DNA from: Chloromonas sp. AAM2
Lineage: Eukaryota > Chlorophyta > Chlorophyceae > Chlamydomonadales > Chlamydomonadaceae
NCBI GenBank assembly: GCA_004335635.1
Contig: QAXH01005595.1
Coordinates: 69,700-133,699, forward strand
DNA length: 64,000 nt
Direction: 5' to 3'
The position numbers were made by a program, and so were the translations under genes. This document shows, piece by piece, positions 22,930 through 35,708 of the stretch. The notes below the pieces were generated by a model, which ran no database searches, had not been told where the DNA came from, and saw only the letters and a list, made by a program, of their open reading frames with translations. The first letter of the stretch is position 1. The number at the start of each line of letters is the position of its first letter.

Positions 22930-25900
22930 ATGAGCGCGATCAAGACACCTAAGAACAAGCGGCCTGCAGTTGATGAGGCGCTTGCAGGTGAGACGCCTGC
23001 ATTTTCACATCCTATCAAACACAGCTTGAGAATTGCTCTATCAACCAACTTGAGAATTGCTCTACTCTCTTGACTGTGCTGCGACTTTCATGTCATGCAG
23101 CATACACTAGCTCACGCACTTTGTGTTTGATCCAAGACGATGTTTGATCCATGCTGATCAACTGCCTGTCTTCACTGGTGGAAGCACTCAATTGCCCGCA
23201 GGCTGACTGCACAATTGCAATCACCGTTGCCAATGCAGGAGCTACTGAGCGGGTCCTGAAGGAGATTTCCACTCTGTACGAGACTGGTCTAGCAGATGGG
23301 CCTGGATCTGTGGGCCTCAGAACCATTGCAGAAAGCTCCCAGCTGGGAATGGTCATGCGCAAGCCACGCAAGAAAGTCTCGGTCAGTAGATACAACACGG
23401 TGGAAACTCATCTAATCCCGTTGCAGTAGCCTGTGAACACATCGATCTGGAAATATCACAGGCGTGCACAGAAATTCAAGTCATGAATGCCGACATACAG
23501 CCATTCTGTTGGAGACGGTTGCGCTGCTGTTCCAGCAGAGTTTCCTCCCCGGTATGATGCCATCTCAGTAACAGTAACGATCCAACCTGCCATTGCACAT
23601 GCACACAGGTCATGATTGTTGGCAACCACAGCGCTGGAAAATCGTCTTTCATCAACTGGTAAGAACAGCGTGCTTGCTGTTCTAACTTGAGCAGGCATGA
23701 GGCAGGCACAGCGGGGTTAGGGAATGGCATGCAGGTGGTCATGTGGCTTCAGTGCATGCAACCATGCAAAATGCAAACGTGCAGGTACATTGGCGAGCAG
23801 ATTCAGAAGACAGGTGTTGCCATTGAAACACGTGGCTTCACATTCGTGACCAGCGGCAAGAAACGCGAAACGGTGCGTGCACTTGTGCCTGTACGCTACT
23901 ATTCGCATGGCATGCCACTCCTGCGCTGTACAGGGCAACTGTCTCTGATCACAAGAGGGGAGGGACTCCAACCCGTCTAACATGGTGTTACTCTGATCAC
24001 ATATTCATGTTGTGGTTACATGCACATCTACATGCCACAACAACCCATGTTGCAGATGTGTCGGTGTGCTTATGCGTGTGTACAAACCCCACGCACCGCA
24101 CAACCCCCACGCAGCCACAACAAGTTTGCACAGCAGGGCTGATCTCAGGGCTGCACCCACTACACAACACATTGCAGGGTTAACTTCAGGTTAGTCAGGT
24201 GTGGCTAGTAATGCTGTTGTCTGCCTTCCTTGGCTTGCGAATGCAGCTGACAGGCGACGCCACCCTGCGCTTCTTCGACTTCTTGGCCGGGTTCACCAAA
24301 TTCACTGGCATTGTGCCCAACCTCTTCACGGAGATCACCACAAGCAAGGAGGTGAGAAAAGAAGCACAATCTTAAAGCCCTGGCAATCAAATAGCTCATC
24401 AGATTGCTATGCTCATCAGATTGCTATGCTGCCTTGCATCAGCACGATAGGCAGGAGAATGGCAGTTCCTGTGCACGAGCTAGTGCTGCTATGCTGCTCT
24501 TTGCTTCACAGAAGAACTTCCTGTGTGTGGACTTCATCGACACACCGGGTCTGGTGGACGGGGACATGCAGTACCCGTTCGATGTGCAGGAGGCGATTGA
24601 GTTCATGGCAGGTAGGTGTGTCATGCATGCAAGTGCTGTGCATGGTGAACAGCAGCCTGCTTTCAGTGCTGTTCGGATGCAATGCTTGTAGTTTGGCGGG
24701 TAGCTGCTGCGTTTGCGCACATGGCCGGCAGCTGTAGGAGTGCAAGCCACTGGGAGGGAGTTGGTGGCTTCTTCAACTTACAGACCGCCTGCAACTTACA
24801 GACCTGTGGTAGTCTCGGCGCCTGTCTGACCTTGCAGCAAAGGCCATGACTAAACACTAAGCACCTGACATGTGTTTGTTTACATGCGCTTCTGTGCCTT
24901 GCAGAACACGCTGATTTGATCATGATTTTCCTGGATCCTGTGAGTAGCTGCACTGTCACATGTGGTGTCCACATACCATGACCTGGGTGGTTTGTGTTGG
25001 AGCGGAGGGTAAGGCGTGAGGATAGAACCACTGCTAACTCCTTGGCACAGATTGGTTGCCATAGCTGGCAACGTATGGCCATGGTTCTTGACAAAGGTTG
25101 AGCAAAGACTGCAGTCAATGGCACGAGCGCATGCTCAGGTAAAAAAAAAACCACGTTGCCCAGCACAACAGGAGCAGAAGGCACATTACCAGATTCGATC
25201 AAGCAATTTAATGGGGAAAGGCTCGCTGATTCAATTGTTGCAGTGTTGTCACAATGACAATGTTTGCAAGTTTTTCACAGGTGCCGGTATGGTTGTCGAT
25301 GCTCTGTTGTGCAGATTGGCCAGGCCACATGCAAGCGCACCATGCAGGTCGTTGAGAAACTCAACAACGGTGAGATGCATCACCGTGATGAATCTCCCCG
25401 TACTGCCATGGCCCTCATATTGTTGTCCAGTCCGCTGTTGGCACCAGTGCTGTTGGCACCAGTGCTGTTGGTGCATTATGCAGATGTTTTGCTCCGTTTG
25501 ACACCATGCGCTGTGATTACTTGTCATGTCAGATGCCTCTGCTCCTGCCTGTTGATGTGTGCAGGTCCACACTTGGAGAAGATCCACTACTTTATGTAAG
25601 GGCATAAGCAGTCAATGCTCTTTGACAAGATGCATGCCTGCTTCGGAATGCTTCAGCAGAGATTGCAGTACAAACGAGAACGGACTGCACACATCACGAA
25701 TTCACCACAAGCATTCTTCCCGTCAGGGTGATGATGTCGGCTGCTGCAAGCGCCTGGATTAGTTGGCCTTGCGTCACCGTGGGTTAAACCATGACAAGCC
25801 ATGTGATAAATGAATGCTGCCCGTCGCTGCAGGTCCAAAGCCGATGCAGTGGACAGGGAGCACGACCGCCAGCGGGTGCTCATTCAAATCACACAGGTGA

Positions 25901-28900
25901 GATATTCTCCCCTCTATAGTTCTATCAACTTGCTAGGATGGTAGGGGAGATGTGCGTGTGAGGAGTATGAGGAGTAGTTGTATGAGTTGTAACACATTTG
26001 AGCGCCCAGGCCAGAGAAAAGTTTGCCGAGAGGAGGTCTGCTTTTGCACCTTCTCTGCCTGGCAGGCTGGGCGTTCAAGGTGATGGGCAAGCCTTTTCTC
26101 CAGGATCCTTTGCCATGTTGCTCAGCATCGGCGTTAGCATTGATCTGCTTCTCAGATTCTGGACACCAGGAACTGTCCATCAACATCGAGTGTTGGTGGT
26201 TGCTCGATTGTTATACGTTGCTTCTGCTAACTTCAGTGTCATTCGTCGCCATTGCTAACATAAGTGCCATGCGTTGGCGTCGCTAACTAGAGCGGTTTCC
26301 GTTGCCTGGTTTGCCTCAGAACCTGGCCACCCGCATTCGCAACAGCCACGCGTTCAACCTGCCCACCTTCTACCTGCCGCGGGAGGACGGGGACAACCCC
26401 AACATCCCCAACGCCATTGAGGACGTGTGCAAGGAAATCGACAAGGTGGGATACGAGCAAGGCCCATAATGCATTGACTTGTGTGCAGGCGTGAGTGGAT
26501 GGTTGGAAGGACAAATTGAGGAGGTTGGTTCGTTGCATTGGATTGTGTCAACGTTCAAATGAATAGTAAAGGAAGATGCAAGGCGAGTTGACATTGACAT
26601 TGACATGACGGGAGTTTAGCAGAGCTATGCACTGCATTCATTGTTTGTAAGTTTGTATGGATGGTTGGAAGAGCGGACAGTCTCACAGCTCATGCCACTC
26701 GTTGGCCAGGTCCTGCGGTTTGTCACAGTTTGGGTCAACAAAGAGGGTTGACAATGGATAGACGAAACCAAGGGACAGCTGGAGCTGTATATGACAAGAT
26801 GAAGCAGAGCAACGAACAGCGACGGTCAAGCAGGGAAGGGAATGTGAAGGCGGAGGGTGGTTTGGTAGTGCATGTTGTGCACACTGCTGATGCCTTACCT
26901 GCGCTGGTGTGTATTGTTGCAGGCCATCAACATGACAGTCCAGAAAAACCTGCGGTTGTTGAAGGACGACTGCGAGCGCATCCTGGCACGTGCGGATCAG
27001 GTGAGGCCAGGCCCAGGAGGGGAGACGTGCTTGTGTTAGACAGACAATGCTGTGCGTGAGAGAGCAAGAACGCAGCGGGAAAAGGGAGATGAAAGAAGAG
27101 GTGACGTGTTGTTGGGCGAGTGATTTGCTTTTTTCTGACAGCAGAATTCGAAAAGGTGGCTTGTTATGTTTGTGCTGAGCCTCCTGGTTTGACTGCACAC
27201 AGAGTCTAACAGGTTCATGTCTGCTGCGGGTTTTCAGGTGGTTGTTGAGGACAAGGCCAAGAAGGTCCTCAACCTCAAGAGGACCGTCCAGGGAGTTGTG
27301 AGTGGCACGCCCTGCAAGCACAGTATGCATGCTGCGCCAGCTCAGCAAGTGTGCAGTATGAGTATAACTTGCTGGTCGCCAGTGCAGTAGGTGTGAGGTA
27401 CTTTGGCACCGTTGGACTGCCCAGGAAAAAACGTATGACCTTGTAATTTCGTCATGCCTTGCTTGAACAACAGCATAACGAACCAATTTGTGCATCAGAG
27501 AGTAGACAGCGACAGTTTGCCCGCCGCAGCACAGGCCTGAGCCCCACGAGTTTATCAAGGTGTTGCTGTCATGCCCGCCCCTCTGCTCATACTCATCTAT
27601 TTCCAAGCTCTGTGCCTGACATTGCTTCCATGCGTTGCTGCCTGCAGACGCTGTTCGCTCTGGCTCTGTTGTTCGGCTCGCTCATGGTCGCCATGGGCGT
27701 GTCCCTCATCATGCCAACCGTGTGCCACGTGGCAGACCACCCCGACTGGTGAGGCACAGGGCATGGGCATGCGTGCCTTGAATGCACACCATGCAAGGCC
27801 AGTCTCTAGCGCCGCTGCAAGAGCAAACAACTCAATTGGTCGAGGCTTGCAGCAACTCTGCTTGTGTCATTCTTCAGAGGGCTGACCACCCTGATTGACC
27901 AGACAAGAAGTGCTGAAACAGCATGTGCCGCTCACAATGTCGATTTCATGGCTTGTGGCAACTGCCAGCCACAGCGTCCTGCCACCTTGACCTTACACTT
28001 CCGTTAGCCCCTGGCCTGTGGCACACGCCTGTGGCAAACAAGGTCAGCCTCAATGCAGACTTCTCAACGGTGAACCGCAATGTTTGTCACGTGTGCACAG
28101 GTGTGGCACTGCGGGTGTGAGGGGCCTGCAGACCCTGGCCCCTGTGGTGCGTGAGCACTTCAACCTCCTGGGAGGCAGCCTTCTGTTCATCACGCTCCTG
28201 CTCATGGTGTGCTGCAAGGTGAGGCCCAGGGACAACGCCACCTGCAGAAGCATGTAGCTTGCTGATGTGCACGGGGTTAGGCCAGAGCCTTCACGCCCGA
28301 GGGTGGCTGCTGCTGAGCTACGAGATGGCAAGGAGCGCCGTCAGGCTGACGCTGTCCCCTCAGGACTGCGATGTCCCTCCTCTTGAGGTCACTCCACCTC
28401 GTTGAGTGCAAACTTGGTTTGCCTGTCCACGTGCCCTTGCAGCTGACGTGGCACACCACCCCTGTCTTCACCAAGAAGGACCTGAAGAAGCTCGAGGACT
28501 ACAAGACTTACACCAGGCAGATCATGGCATGCGAGGAGAAGCTCTATGACGAGTACTTCAAGTGAGTGACAAAGCGTGCTGTGTTTGTGACCAGTTGAAG
28601 ACCAAAGCAAAGTATTGAGGAAGAGGGTAGGAAGCAAAGCACCACAGGCAACGAATCACACTGGGCTTGGCAAGCTGCAGGAAGGCGATGAATGGCAATT
28701 GTTTGTCGGCTGTACATTGCATTGCTGTGCCAGGATGGCCTGATACACTGTATGTGTCACCGTCTTCACGGTCTTACCCTGGTGTTGAGCATGTGTGCAC
28801 TTGCACTTCCATGCCTGGTTTGTGGCGCACAGCTGCCACTAATTGCTAGCGGCGCTTACACTGCAACCACTCACGTGCTGCAAACACATGTTGCTTTGCA

Positions 28901-28926
28901 GGAGCCTGTCCCACCAAGAGAGATGA
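22930..28926 (+). CDS. Dynamin-superfamily, EHD/sarcalumenin-like GTPase with C-terminal membrane anchor
   Basis: Exons, phases all agreeing: 22930-22987, 23239-23381, 23609-23658, 23785-23872, 24247-24351, 24512-24611, 24905-24939, 25315-25369, 25565-25595, 25833-25896, 26320-26445, 26923-27000, 27238-27297, 27648-27748, 28101-28218, 28443-28561, 28902-28926; about 451 residues. GTPase motifs: P-loop GNHSAGKS (about 72-79), switch region TRGFTF, G3 DTPG (exon 6) and G4 SKAD (exon 10), with LDPIGQAT as in EHD proteins. After a helical stalk come two hydrophobic segments: ALALLFGSLMVAMGVSLIM (about 335-353) and LLFITLLLMVCC (about 390-402). Members remodel or scaffold membranes using GTP or ATP. 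The hydrophobic hairpin replaces the EH domain of classic EHDs. Reading through at 28562 would instead stop at 28565 (444 residues); I prefer the spliced ending because the GTGAGT donor and CTTTGCAG acceptor are strong. Confidence 0.82.
23945..23982 (+). repeat. Dispersed repeat family B, partial copy
   Basis: ATCACAAGAGGGGAGGGACT followed by CCAACCCGTC, shared with copies near 29789, 34806 and 35322. It sits in intron 4 of the dynamin-like gene and lacks the ACCTACATGTGA tail of the others. Confidence 0.65.
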
Positions 28927-30618
28927 GCAAATTCAGGCACCTTACGTCGTTGGGAGGGTGTCCATTCCACACAGGCTTACCAGCGTTCTTGCTGCTTCCT
29001 TTAGTTATGAATGCTGCACTTGAGCGTGCGCACAGCAGTCCTGGCGGTCTGTATGGCTGGACGCTGTCCGTCCGACAGGTTCATATGCTAAACACGTCTG
29101 CACGCGCACCGGTCCTGCCCGTCTGTGCCGGTCTAGCATACTAAATCTTATGCAGGATGTTCATATCCCCAGCATGCTCAAACAATGGCATGTGCTAGCA
29201 TGTCCTGGCATTGAGGAGTAGATAGCATCTTCAGCGCCTGCAAGTCAGCCAGTTACTTATGATGCTGAACACATGGTCATGCCCAAGCATTGCCAACTTT
29301 TCCACAGCAGTACGTACGAAGGGCTAGCATACTTACTGTGTAAAGAGCATGGCCAGTGCCCAACACCAGATAGTGCAGCTGCAAGTGATGGCCTGTGATT
29401 AGTCTGCACATTGACCCCCTGCGCCATGCATGGTTGAGTCTATACCAGGGTGTGCAGTTGAGACCATGTGCTGGGTGTGGCAAGTGGTGTCCTGTAAGCA
29501 CTTTGCACATGCATCTGGCGTCATGCATGGCTGACTTATCAGGTATCCATGCAAGGGTGCGTATGCAATTGAGAACATGTCCTGGGTAAACATGTGTTAC
29601 CTCCATGCCTTCATGCATTTTGGTGCCCCGTGCTGTCTGTGGCCCTCCGGCGGACACAAGTGAAAGTCAATGCCCGCAATGGCTATTTCCAAGTGACGCC
29701 TGTAATTTGAAAGTGTAATCTGCAAGGGTAATCTGAAAAAGCTGGCTTCACACATGGGAATGCATAGCGGCAATCACACTGTAGTTCACAGTAGGGGAGG
29801 GACTCCAACCCGTACAACCTACATGTGAAGGGGATTGCGACACCAGTTATCATCACTTTTGTTAAAGCATTGCGTTATCAACCCTCTTGAGTCAGATTTT
29901 CAGTGCTGTGGAGCTGTTGGTGCAGCACGATAAAATGCTGTTGCTCAGGCTTGACTTGGTTTGCAGGATGGTGCGCACCAGTCAGCTTTATGTTGGGCCA
30001 GCTATCGACGTTCAAGTGTGGTTTTGACAACAACCACAGATAAGATTAAAAGAGCAGCCTCCCATCATTGAACGCATTACGAAGTTCATTTGAACCCCTT
30101 GGTAAATTGGGTGAATTCCACTCAGGACTTCTGTACATCTCTTGCCATGTCATGCCGGAAGGCAAGTTGCAGGTGAAACTTTATAATATGGCATGGCAAA
30201 GCCCCTGCATAGTTGGATGGTGCCAAACATCCCTTTTGAATGATGGTCATGTGAGGGCTTCCAGCGTCCGGCTCACTCGAAGGAACCTCTACAAATATGT
30301 CAGGGTTGGTCGCTCCCATGAATCTCCCAGCTGAAGAGCTGAAGCCCGCTTTGCTACCCGCTACCCACAGGCAAAATGCATGCAGACCCTTCCTGATGCC
30401 ACGCAATTCATGTGCTCAGCCATCTGCATTGAATACAGGTCTGTACGCAGTGGCAGGTCTGCCAGGCAACACTCAGTTGTGCAGCAAATCATCATCCTGA
30501 CAATCTCGCATTTCTCGAGGAAGCAACCAACTGCCAGGTACGTTTCTTTTGGGCCGCCAGGCCGCAAGTGCCGCATCAGCCTGCCGGGAGACAGACACTC
30601 ACAGCAGCCTCAGCAAAG
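28927..30618. other. Intergenic region, dynamin-like to NOP58
   Basis: Tandem plus-strand genes flank it. TGTAA words at about 29490, 29700 and 29715 could end the dynamin-like transcript. One family B repeat lies at 29789-29842. Open frames on both strands here have no domain or splice support. The NOP58 promoter should lie towards the right edge. Confidence 0.5.
29789..29842 (+). repeat. Dispersed repeat family B copy
   Basis: GGGGAGGGACTCCAACCCGT, then ACAACCTACATGTGA and GGGGATTGCGACAC. It is close to the copy at 34806, with only a few differences. Confidence 0.75.
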
Positions 30619-33600
30619 ATGTTGGTTCTCTTTGAGACCGCAGCTGGTTTTGCCTTGTTTAAGGTGCTAAACAAGGGCAAAATCGAGAATTCGGAGGTGA
30701 GCGCCGCCCCCCTCGCGCCGGGATGCACTGGGCTTCTGCATCCGGGCTGACGCATGAGCTACACGCTGTGCTTGCTGTAGGACCTTTACGATGACTTCGC
30801 TTCGCTTGAGGCGGCGCAAAAGGTGCGTGTCGGCTAGCCGGCATTGTTGTAGCCTGACCGCCCTCGCTCACCATGGTCCTGATTGCTCCGCAGATGGTGA
30901 AGCTGAAGGCGTTCTCTAAGTTCGAGAACACAACAGAGGCTTTGGCGGCTGCATGCGCGCTCGTCGATAGCAAGCTCAGCAAACGTAAGGGTTTTTGCAT
31001 GCGATGGCTTCTGATGCCCATCTGGCTCTGGGCTAACTCTGTCTGGTGTGCTCCTCTTGCAGCCTTGAAGAAGTTCTTGAAAAAACAGTGTGTGGATGAG
31101 GAACTGGCTGTCATTGATAAGAAGCTCGGAGGTCTTGTGCAAGAAAAGCTTGGCATCCCATGTGTGTTCAGGTGAGGAGGTACCACTGCTCAGGTCTTGC
31201 ATGCATTCCTGGAAGGCACCAGTTGTTTCAACAATATTGTTTGTGCTGATGTGTTGCAGCAATGGCGTTTTGGAGCTGATGCGGGGCATCAGAAGCCAAC
31301 TGCAAGGCTTGATCAGGTGAGAAACCTGATCAATCGGTGTTTGCCAGAAGCCTTTGAGGCATGTATTCCGAGAATCTGTTTATATGATTGTTATCAAACC
31401 GATGTCATCTTGTTTCGCGTCGCAGCGGATTGTCCGGACACGACTTGAAGCCTATGTCGCTGGGTCTATCGCACAGCCTTTCTCGCTACAAGCTGAAGTT
31501 CAGCCCTGACAAGGTTCGTACGCTGGTGCCAGCCTCGAACAGCCCCTGCGATGGGTCCCGGTCAGCTCGGCGGCGCAGCGCACGTGCTTATCTTGCATGG
31601 ACAGCCTACTGACGCATGGCTCCTCCTGTGCCTATGCAGGTGGATACCATGATCGTGCAGGCCATTGGTCTGTTGGACGATTTAGATAAGGAACTCAACA
31701 CGTATGCCATGCGTGTGCGGGAGTGGTATGGCTGGCACTTCCCAGAAATGACCAAGATTGTTGCGGACAATGTTGCGTACGCCAAGGCAGTTAAGCTCAT
31801 GGGCACGCGTGATGCAGCAGCCTCCACTGACTTCTCAGGCATCTTGGAAGAGGAGGTGGAGCAGCGTGTCAAGGATGCAGCTGTCATCTCCATGGGCACG
31901 GAAATCTCAACAGAGGACTTGGTGAGGACACAAACTAAACTAGCGTACAAATCAGCTGGCACTGTGGGACGTCGCCACATGCATGCATGCATGCGCTCGG
32001 CCGGCTGCACATCACACCACAAGCGGACATGCCCCAGTCAGCAGCTGCAAAGGAGATACATGAGGCACGGCTGCTGCAATCGCTGCAGATGAGCAAGTAT
32101 GAAAAGAGCAGTCAGCAGGGTTCACATGGACAACGGCCGGTAACTCTGGCCATGTCAACTCCGGTGACCAAACAGACATGCGCTTGCTAACATGTCTAAC
32201 GATGGTGTGATGCATGCTCGTCGTGTGTTGCATGCAGATGAACATCCGGGATCTGTGTGACCAAGTCATTGACTTGTCGGAGTACCGTGCACAGCTATTC
32301 GACTACTTGAAGAGCCGGATGATGGCCATTGCACCCAACCTCACGGTGTTGGTTGGCGAGTTGGTTGGAGCTCGGCTCATTGCACATGCAGGGTCCCTGA
32401 TCAACCTCGCCAAGCAGCCAGCCAGCACAGTTCAGATTCTTGGGGCTGAGAAGGCGCTCTTCAGGTGCGACACACATGGTGGAATAGCATTGCCGGGACG
32501 CACGACCTGTAGCTAAGTGCACATGTATCAATGTGGGTGTCTGGCGGGGTGCAAAGCATCTCTTGTCATTTGGATTGCATGGCTTTTCATTGTAATTGTC
32601 ATGCATGGATAGTCTTGTTTCGGGACAGCTTACCTGCTCTCAGTTTGGATCTGGGTTTAGGTTCATAACACAGGGAGCACAAGCGCGGTGCAGGCTTTGC
32701 TATCAGCACCATCATGCCTGTCATTTGTTGCAGCCTGGTGCAGTCATGCATGCAGATCGGCCCAGCCACACCCAGGTCTACGCACAAACCATGCATGTCT
32801 TGTTATGCCACAGGGCACTGAAGACCAAGCACGAGACGCCCAAGTACGGCCTCATCTACCACGCCTCCCTCATCGGGCAGAGTGCACCCAAGTTCAAGGG
32901 CAAAATTTCGCGAGTTCTGGCGGCTAAATGCTCGCTGGCCATCCGAGTGGATGCATTGGGGGACAGCGCGGACGCAAGCATAGGCTTGGAGGCACGCAGC
33001 AAGGTGAATTTGCGTTCTGGAACGATATCTCGCATGACATGGCTGCACACGGCGGAGTCGTCTGTTGAGATGGAGTGCTGTCAACTCTCGTCAGTCCTCT
33101 TGAATTGCGTTTGAACTGAGCCTGTTGGTTGGTGTGAAGGCAGCATGGATGCTGGCATTTGGGAACAAATGGCGCAAATGCCGAGCCTGCTGCTTGAGTC
33201 TGGGCAGGCAGCATTGGACAAATGGGCGTGTGGATGTCAGTTCTCAAGGTTGGTCATGCATGAATGCATGCAGGTTGAGGCTCGGATGCGGCAGTTGGAA
33301 GGGCGTCAGTTGGCGGTTGAGGGTGCCAAACCCAAGGGCAAGGAGCAGCCCGTCAAGTACGACAAAACCAAGCAGGGAGGGGCCAATGGCGCGCTAGCGG
33401 CTGTGCCTAAGGCGTACAATGCGGATGCGGATGTGCCGGCTGCGGCGGAGGCTGCCCCTGAAGAGAAGAAGAAGGTGAGCGTCAGGATTGCGGTGCACGG
33501 CATACATGCACAAAGAACATATGTGCCTTGAGTTGCATTTCCATAATTTTGTTGATGTAGTGCAGTGTCATGGTCAGAGTCATTCTAATCAATTTAGTGT

Positions 33601-34179
33601 ACTGGCGTGACTTTGCCCAGAGTAGTCATGACTTTGCCACACCCCTGCAGAAGAAGGACAAGAAGCGTGAGGCAGCCGAAGTGGATGGGGTTGCGGATGG
33701 GAATGGGGAAGCGGAGAAGAAGACAAAAAAGAAGAAGGTGAGACGTCTAGGCTGTGGCTTTGCTCTGCGGGGAAAGGCAGTGTCACGTGCTGATTCAGCT
33801 GCAGAGCCAGACAGAGCAAGGGCCAGTGGCATTGGACAGCCTGGTGGCTCGGGTGGTAGTTTGCACCTCCCATGCTTGTCTGTGATGTATGATTGGCATT
33901 CACGGTGTGCTCACGCAGAAGGACAAGGAGGCGGCAGCAGCGGAACCCGCGGCGGAAGAACCAGCCAAGAAAAAGAAGGTGCGGCCTTTTGATGGCCCTG
34001 GTTTTCCATGCACTGCTCAATCAAATTGCAGCACACATGACCGCCTGGTCTTCTGTCAACAGACTGTGCTAAACCTTTCTTTGACTTCACTGTACCCGAG
34101 CAGACTGTCTGAACAATTCTGTGCGCCTTTGTTGTGTCTGCAGAAGAAGGAGAAGAAGCCAGCGGAGGACTCGGACTAG
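30619..34179 (+). CDS. NOP58: NOP58 (NOP5), core box C/D snoRNP protein
   Basis: Core protein of nucleolar box C/D snoRNPs, which guide rRNA 2'-O-methylation with fibrillarin, NOP56 and SNU13. Thirteen exons, all in phase: 30619-30696, 30781-30822, 30894-30984, 31063-31171, 31260-31316, 31426-31513, 31640-31921, 32238-32464, 32814-33003, 33274-33474, 33651-33737, 33919-33978, 34144-34179; 515 residues. The start [16 protein letters not shown] is typical. NOP5 N-terminal domain to about 66, coiled coil, then the Nop domain (about 250-388) with [17 protein letters not shown] and HAGSL. The C-terminus (about 389-515) is Lys/Glu/Ala-rich with three KKKKK(D/E)-type blocks, as in NOP58 elsewhere; each block sits at an exon join beginning AAGAAG or AAGGAC. 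The donor after exon 6 (GTTCGT) is weak. Confidence 0.95.
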
Positions 34180-34563
34180 GCAGTTCTGACTATGACAGGC
34201 CTTCATGACGCCTAGTGGCAAGCAATGCATTTTTTAAGCGCCTGCGAGCAAATTGACAAACAGATGGCCCAGGATTGAGTGCTGCAGTGGGTCAGAAGGC
34301 TGACTGCATGCCACTGGGCCAACGTGCATGTTGCGAGTGGGATTGTATTATGTGACGATTGTTTTTGACTAGTGCGTAGGTAGATATTTATAGGACCACG
34401 CTGGTTGACAAACTCATCGAGCTGGTCGCGGGTGTATGATGTTGAGTAGAACGCTTCTTAGGATAGACATGTAGGCATGTTTTGTGTAGTACGGCGTTCC
34501 GCTGCTTAGCGTGGTTCAGATTGATGGGTTTTGATTGCGAGACGTTTGCGACACACTGCTCGT

Positions 34564-34568
34564 TGTAA
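34564..34568 (+). terminator. TGTAA polyadenylation signal, NOP58
   Basis: TGTAA about 385 bp after the NOP58 stop, within AT-richer sequence. This is the first clear plus-strand candidate. Confidence 0.5.
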
Positions 34569-34805
34569 CTGCAGCTTCGCACTGGGCACCACGCGCAGCT
34601 TAGTTATAACTAGATGCAGTGGCTAAAAAAACATTAGGCCGTGCTAGTATTAGAAGGAGGGAGGCCACACCAGGAAGTACGTTCACGCAAATGCACTGCT
34701 ACTCGCATGTAAAGGGATATCTGGCCGTGTTAGCAAGGCCTGGTGTGTTCCTTGTGGCTACCACCCACGTGTGTCATGCTAGTCAGTTGTCGGGACTGCA
34801 ACAAT

Positions 34806-34872
34806 GTTGGTTCACAAGAGGGGAGGGATTCCAATCCGTCCAACCTACATGTGATGGGGATTGCGACACTTT
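34806..34872 (+). repeat. Dispersed repeat family B copy
   Basis: CAAGAGGGGAGGGATTCCAA, TCCGTCCAACCTACATGTGA and GGGGATTGCGACAC. Read on the minus strand, the GGATTGGAATCC core is close to a pol III B box. Confidence 0.75.
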
Positions 34873-35321
34873 GGTTGGATTGGTTCAGAGTTGTGTTCCT
34901 ACCTGCAAACGGTACCTCCTGCGTGCAAACAGTTGGTGATGTTAAGTGCCCATAGCCCAGACTGTGTAGACCGGCCGGATCAGCATGCTGAGCCCACAGG
35001 GCACCAGAAAAGCCCACAAGCAATATGCGGAATTTAGTCAGTTCGTGCACTTAGTTCTTACTATCACCACGCCAAGGTGAACGTGAACTTGTTTACGGAC
35101 ATCTAGCTCGAAGAGGAGTGAAACAAACCCACCTAGACTGGGGCAATCGCTTGTTAACAGTGATATTCACAACACAATGGCCTGGTTCAGTACTCCATGG
35201 CTACAAGGTGGGCCCCACCCTTGATCCTTGATATCTGAACATAGTCCCTTCACACGGCATTGTCTTGTAGCAATGCTGGCTGCGACAGACTGGAATGAAT
35301 GGTGTATCGGTCCGAATTCTC

Positions 35322-35383
35322 AATCACACGAGGGGAGGGACTCCAACCCGTCCGACCTACATGTGAAGGGGGTGGCTTGACCC
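35322..35383 (+). repeat. Dispersed repeat family B copy
   Basis: CACGAGGGGAGGGACTCCAA, CCCGTCCGACCTACATGTGA then AGGGGGTGGC. Same orientation as the copy 515 bp upstream; the right end has diverged. Confidence 0.75.
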
Positions 35384-35708
35384 ATCTCAATAAACTGGTT
35401 CAACTATACCGACAGCCTGTTGCAGCAGCACACTGGGTGATCGGGGGAACTCGCACAGAGGCAACTCCTGTCAAGCGGTCCGGACCGACGATGGTGTGAG
35501 TCATGAATCCGCTTAAATCATAAATCTATCCCAACAAGGAGGCACCACACACCATAATAGGATGAATGTTTCATACAGTGCGCAACACCCTCCTCCCCTT
35601 GCCAAAGCCCTTCCCACATGCTCTGTAACTAGCAAAGCACATCGCCAAGCGGCTGTGCGGTTCATGTGCCCGGCTGAAGAGGATGGAGTTGCTTTTTGTT
35701 GCTCGCCT

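Larger units (their letters stand above)
34569..35708. other. Convergent intergenic region, NOP58 to E3 ligase
   Basis: Both neighbours end here. Two family B repeats (34806-34872 and 35322-35383) lie about 515 bp apart in the same orientation. No gene is supported. Confidence 0.6.

Noticed and set aside
23093..23398. 101-codon minus-strand frame
   Set aside because: Opposite exon 2 of the GTPase gene, which joins in phase on the plus strand.
34806..34872. tRNA gene on the minus strand
   Set aside because: Only a B-box-like core; no acceptor stem, anticodon arm or clear A box, and it recurs as a dispersed repeat.
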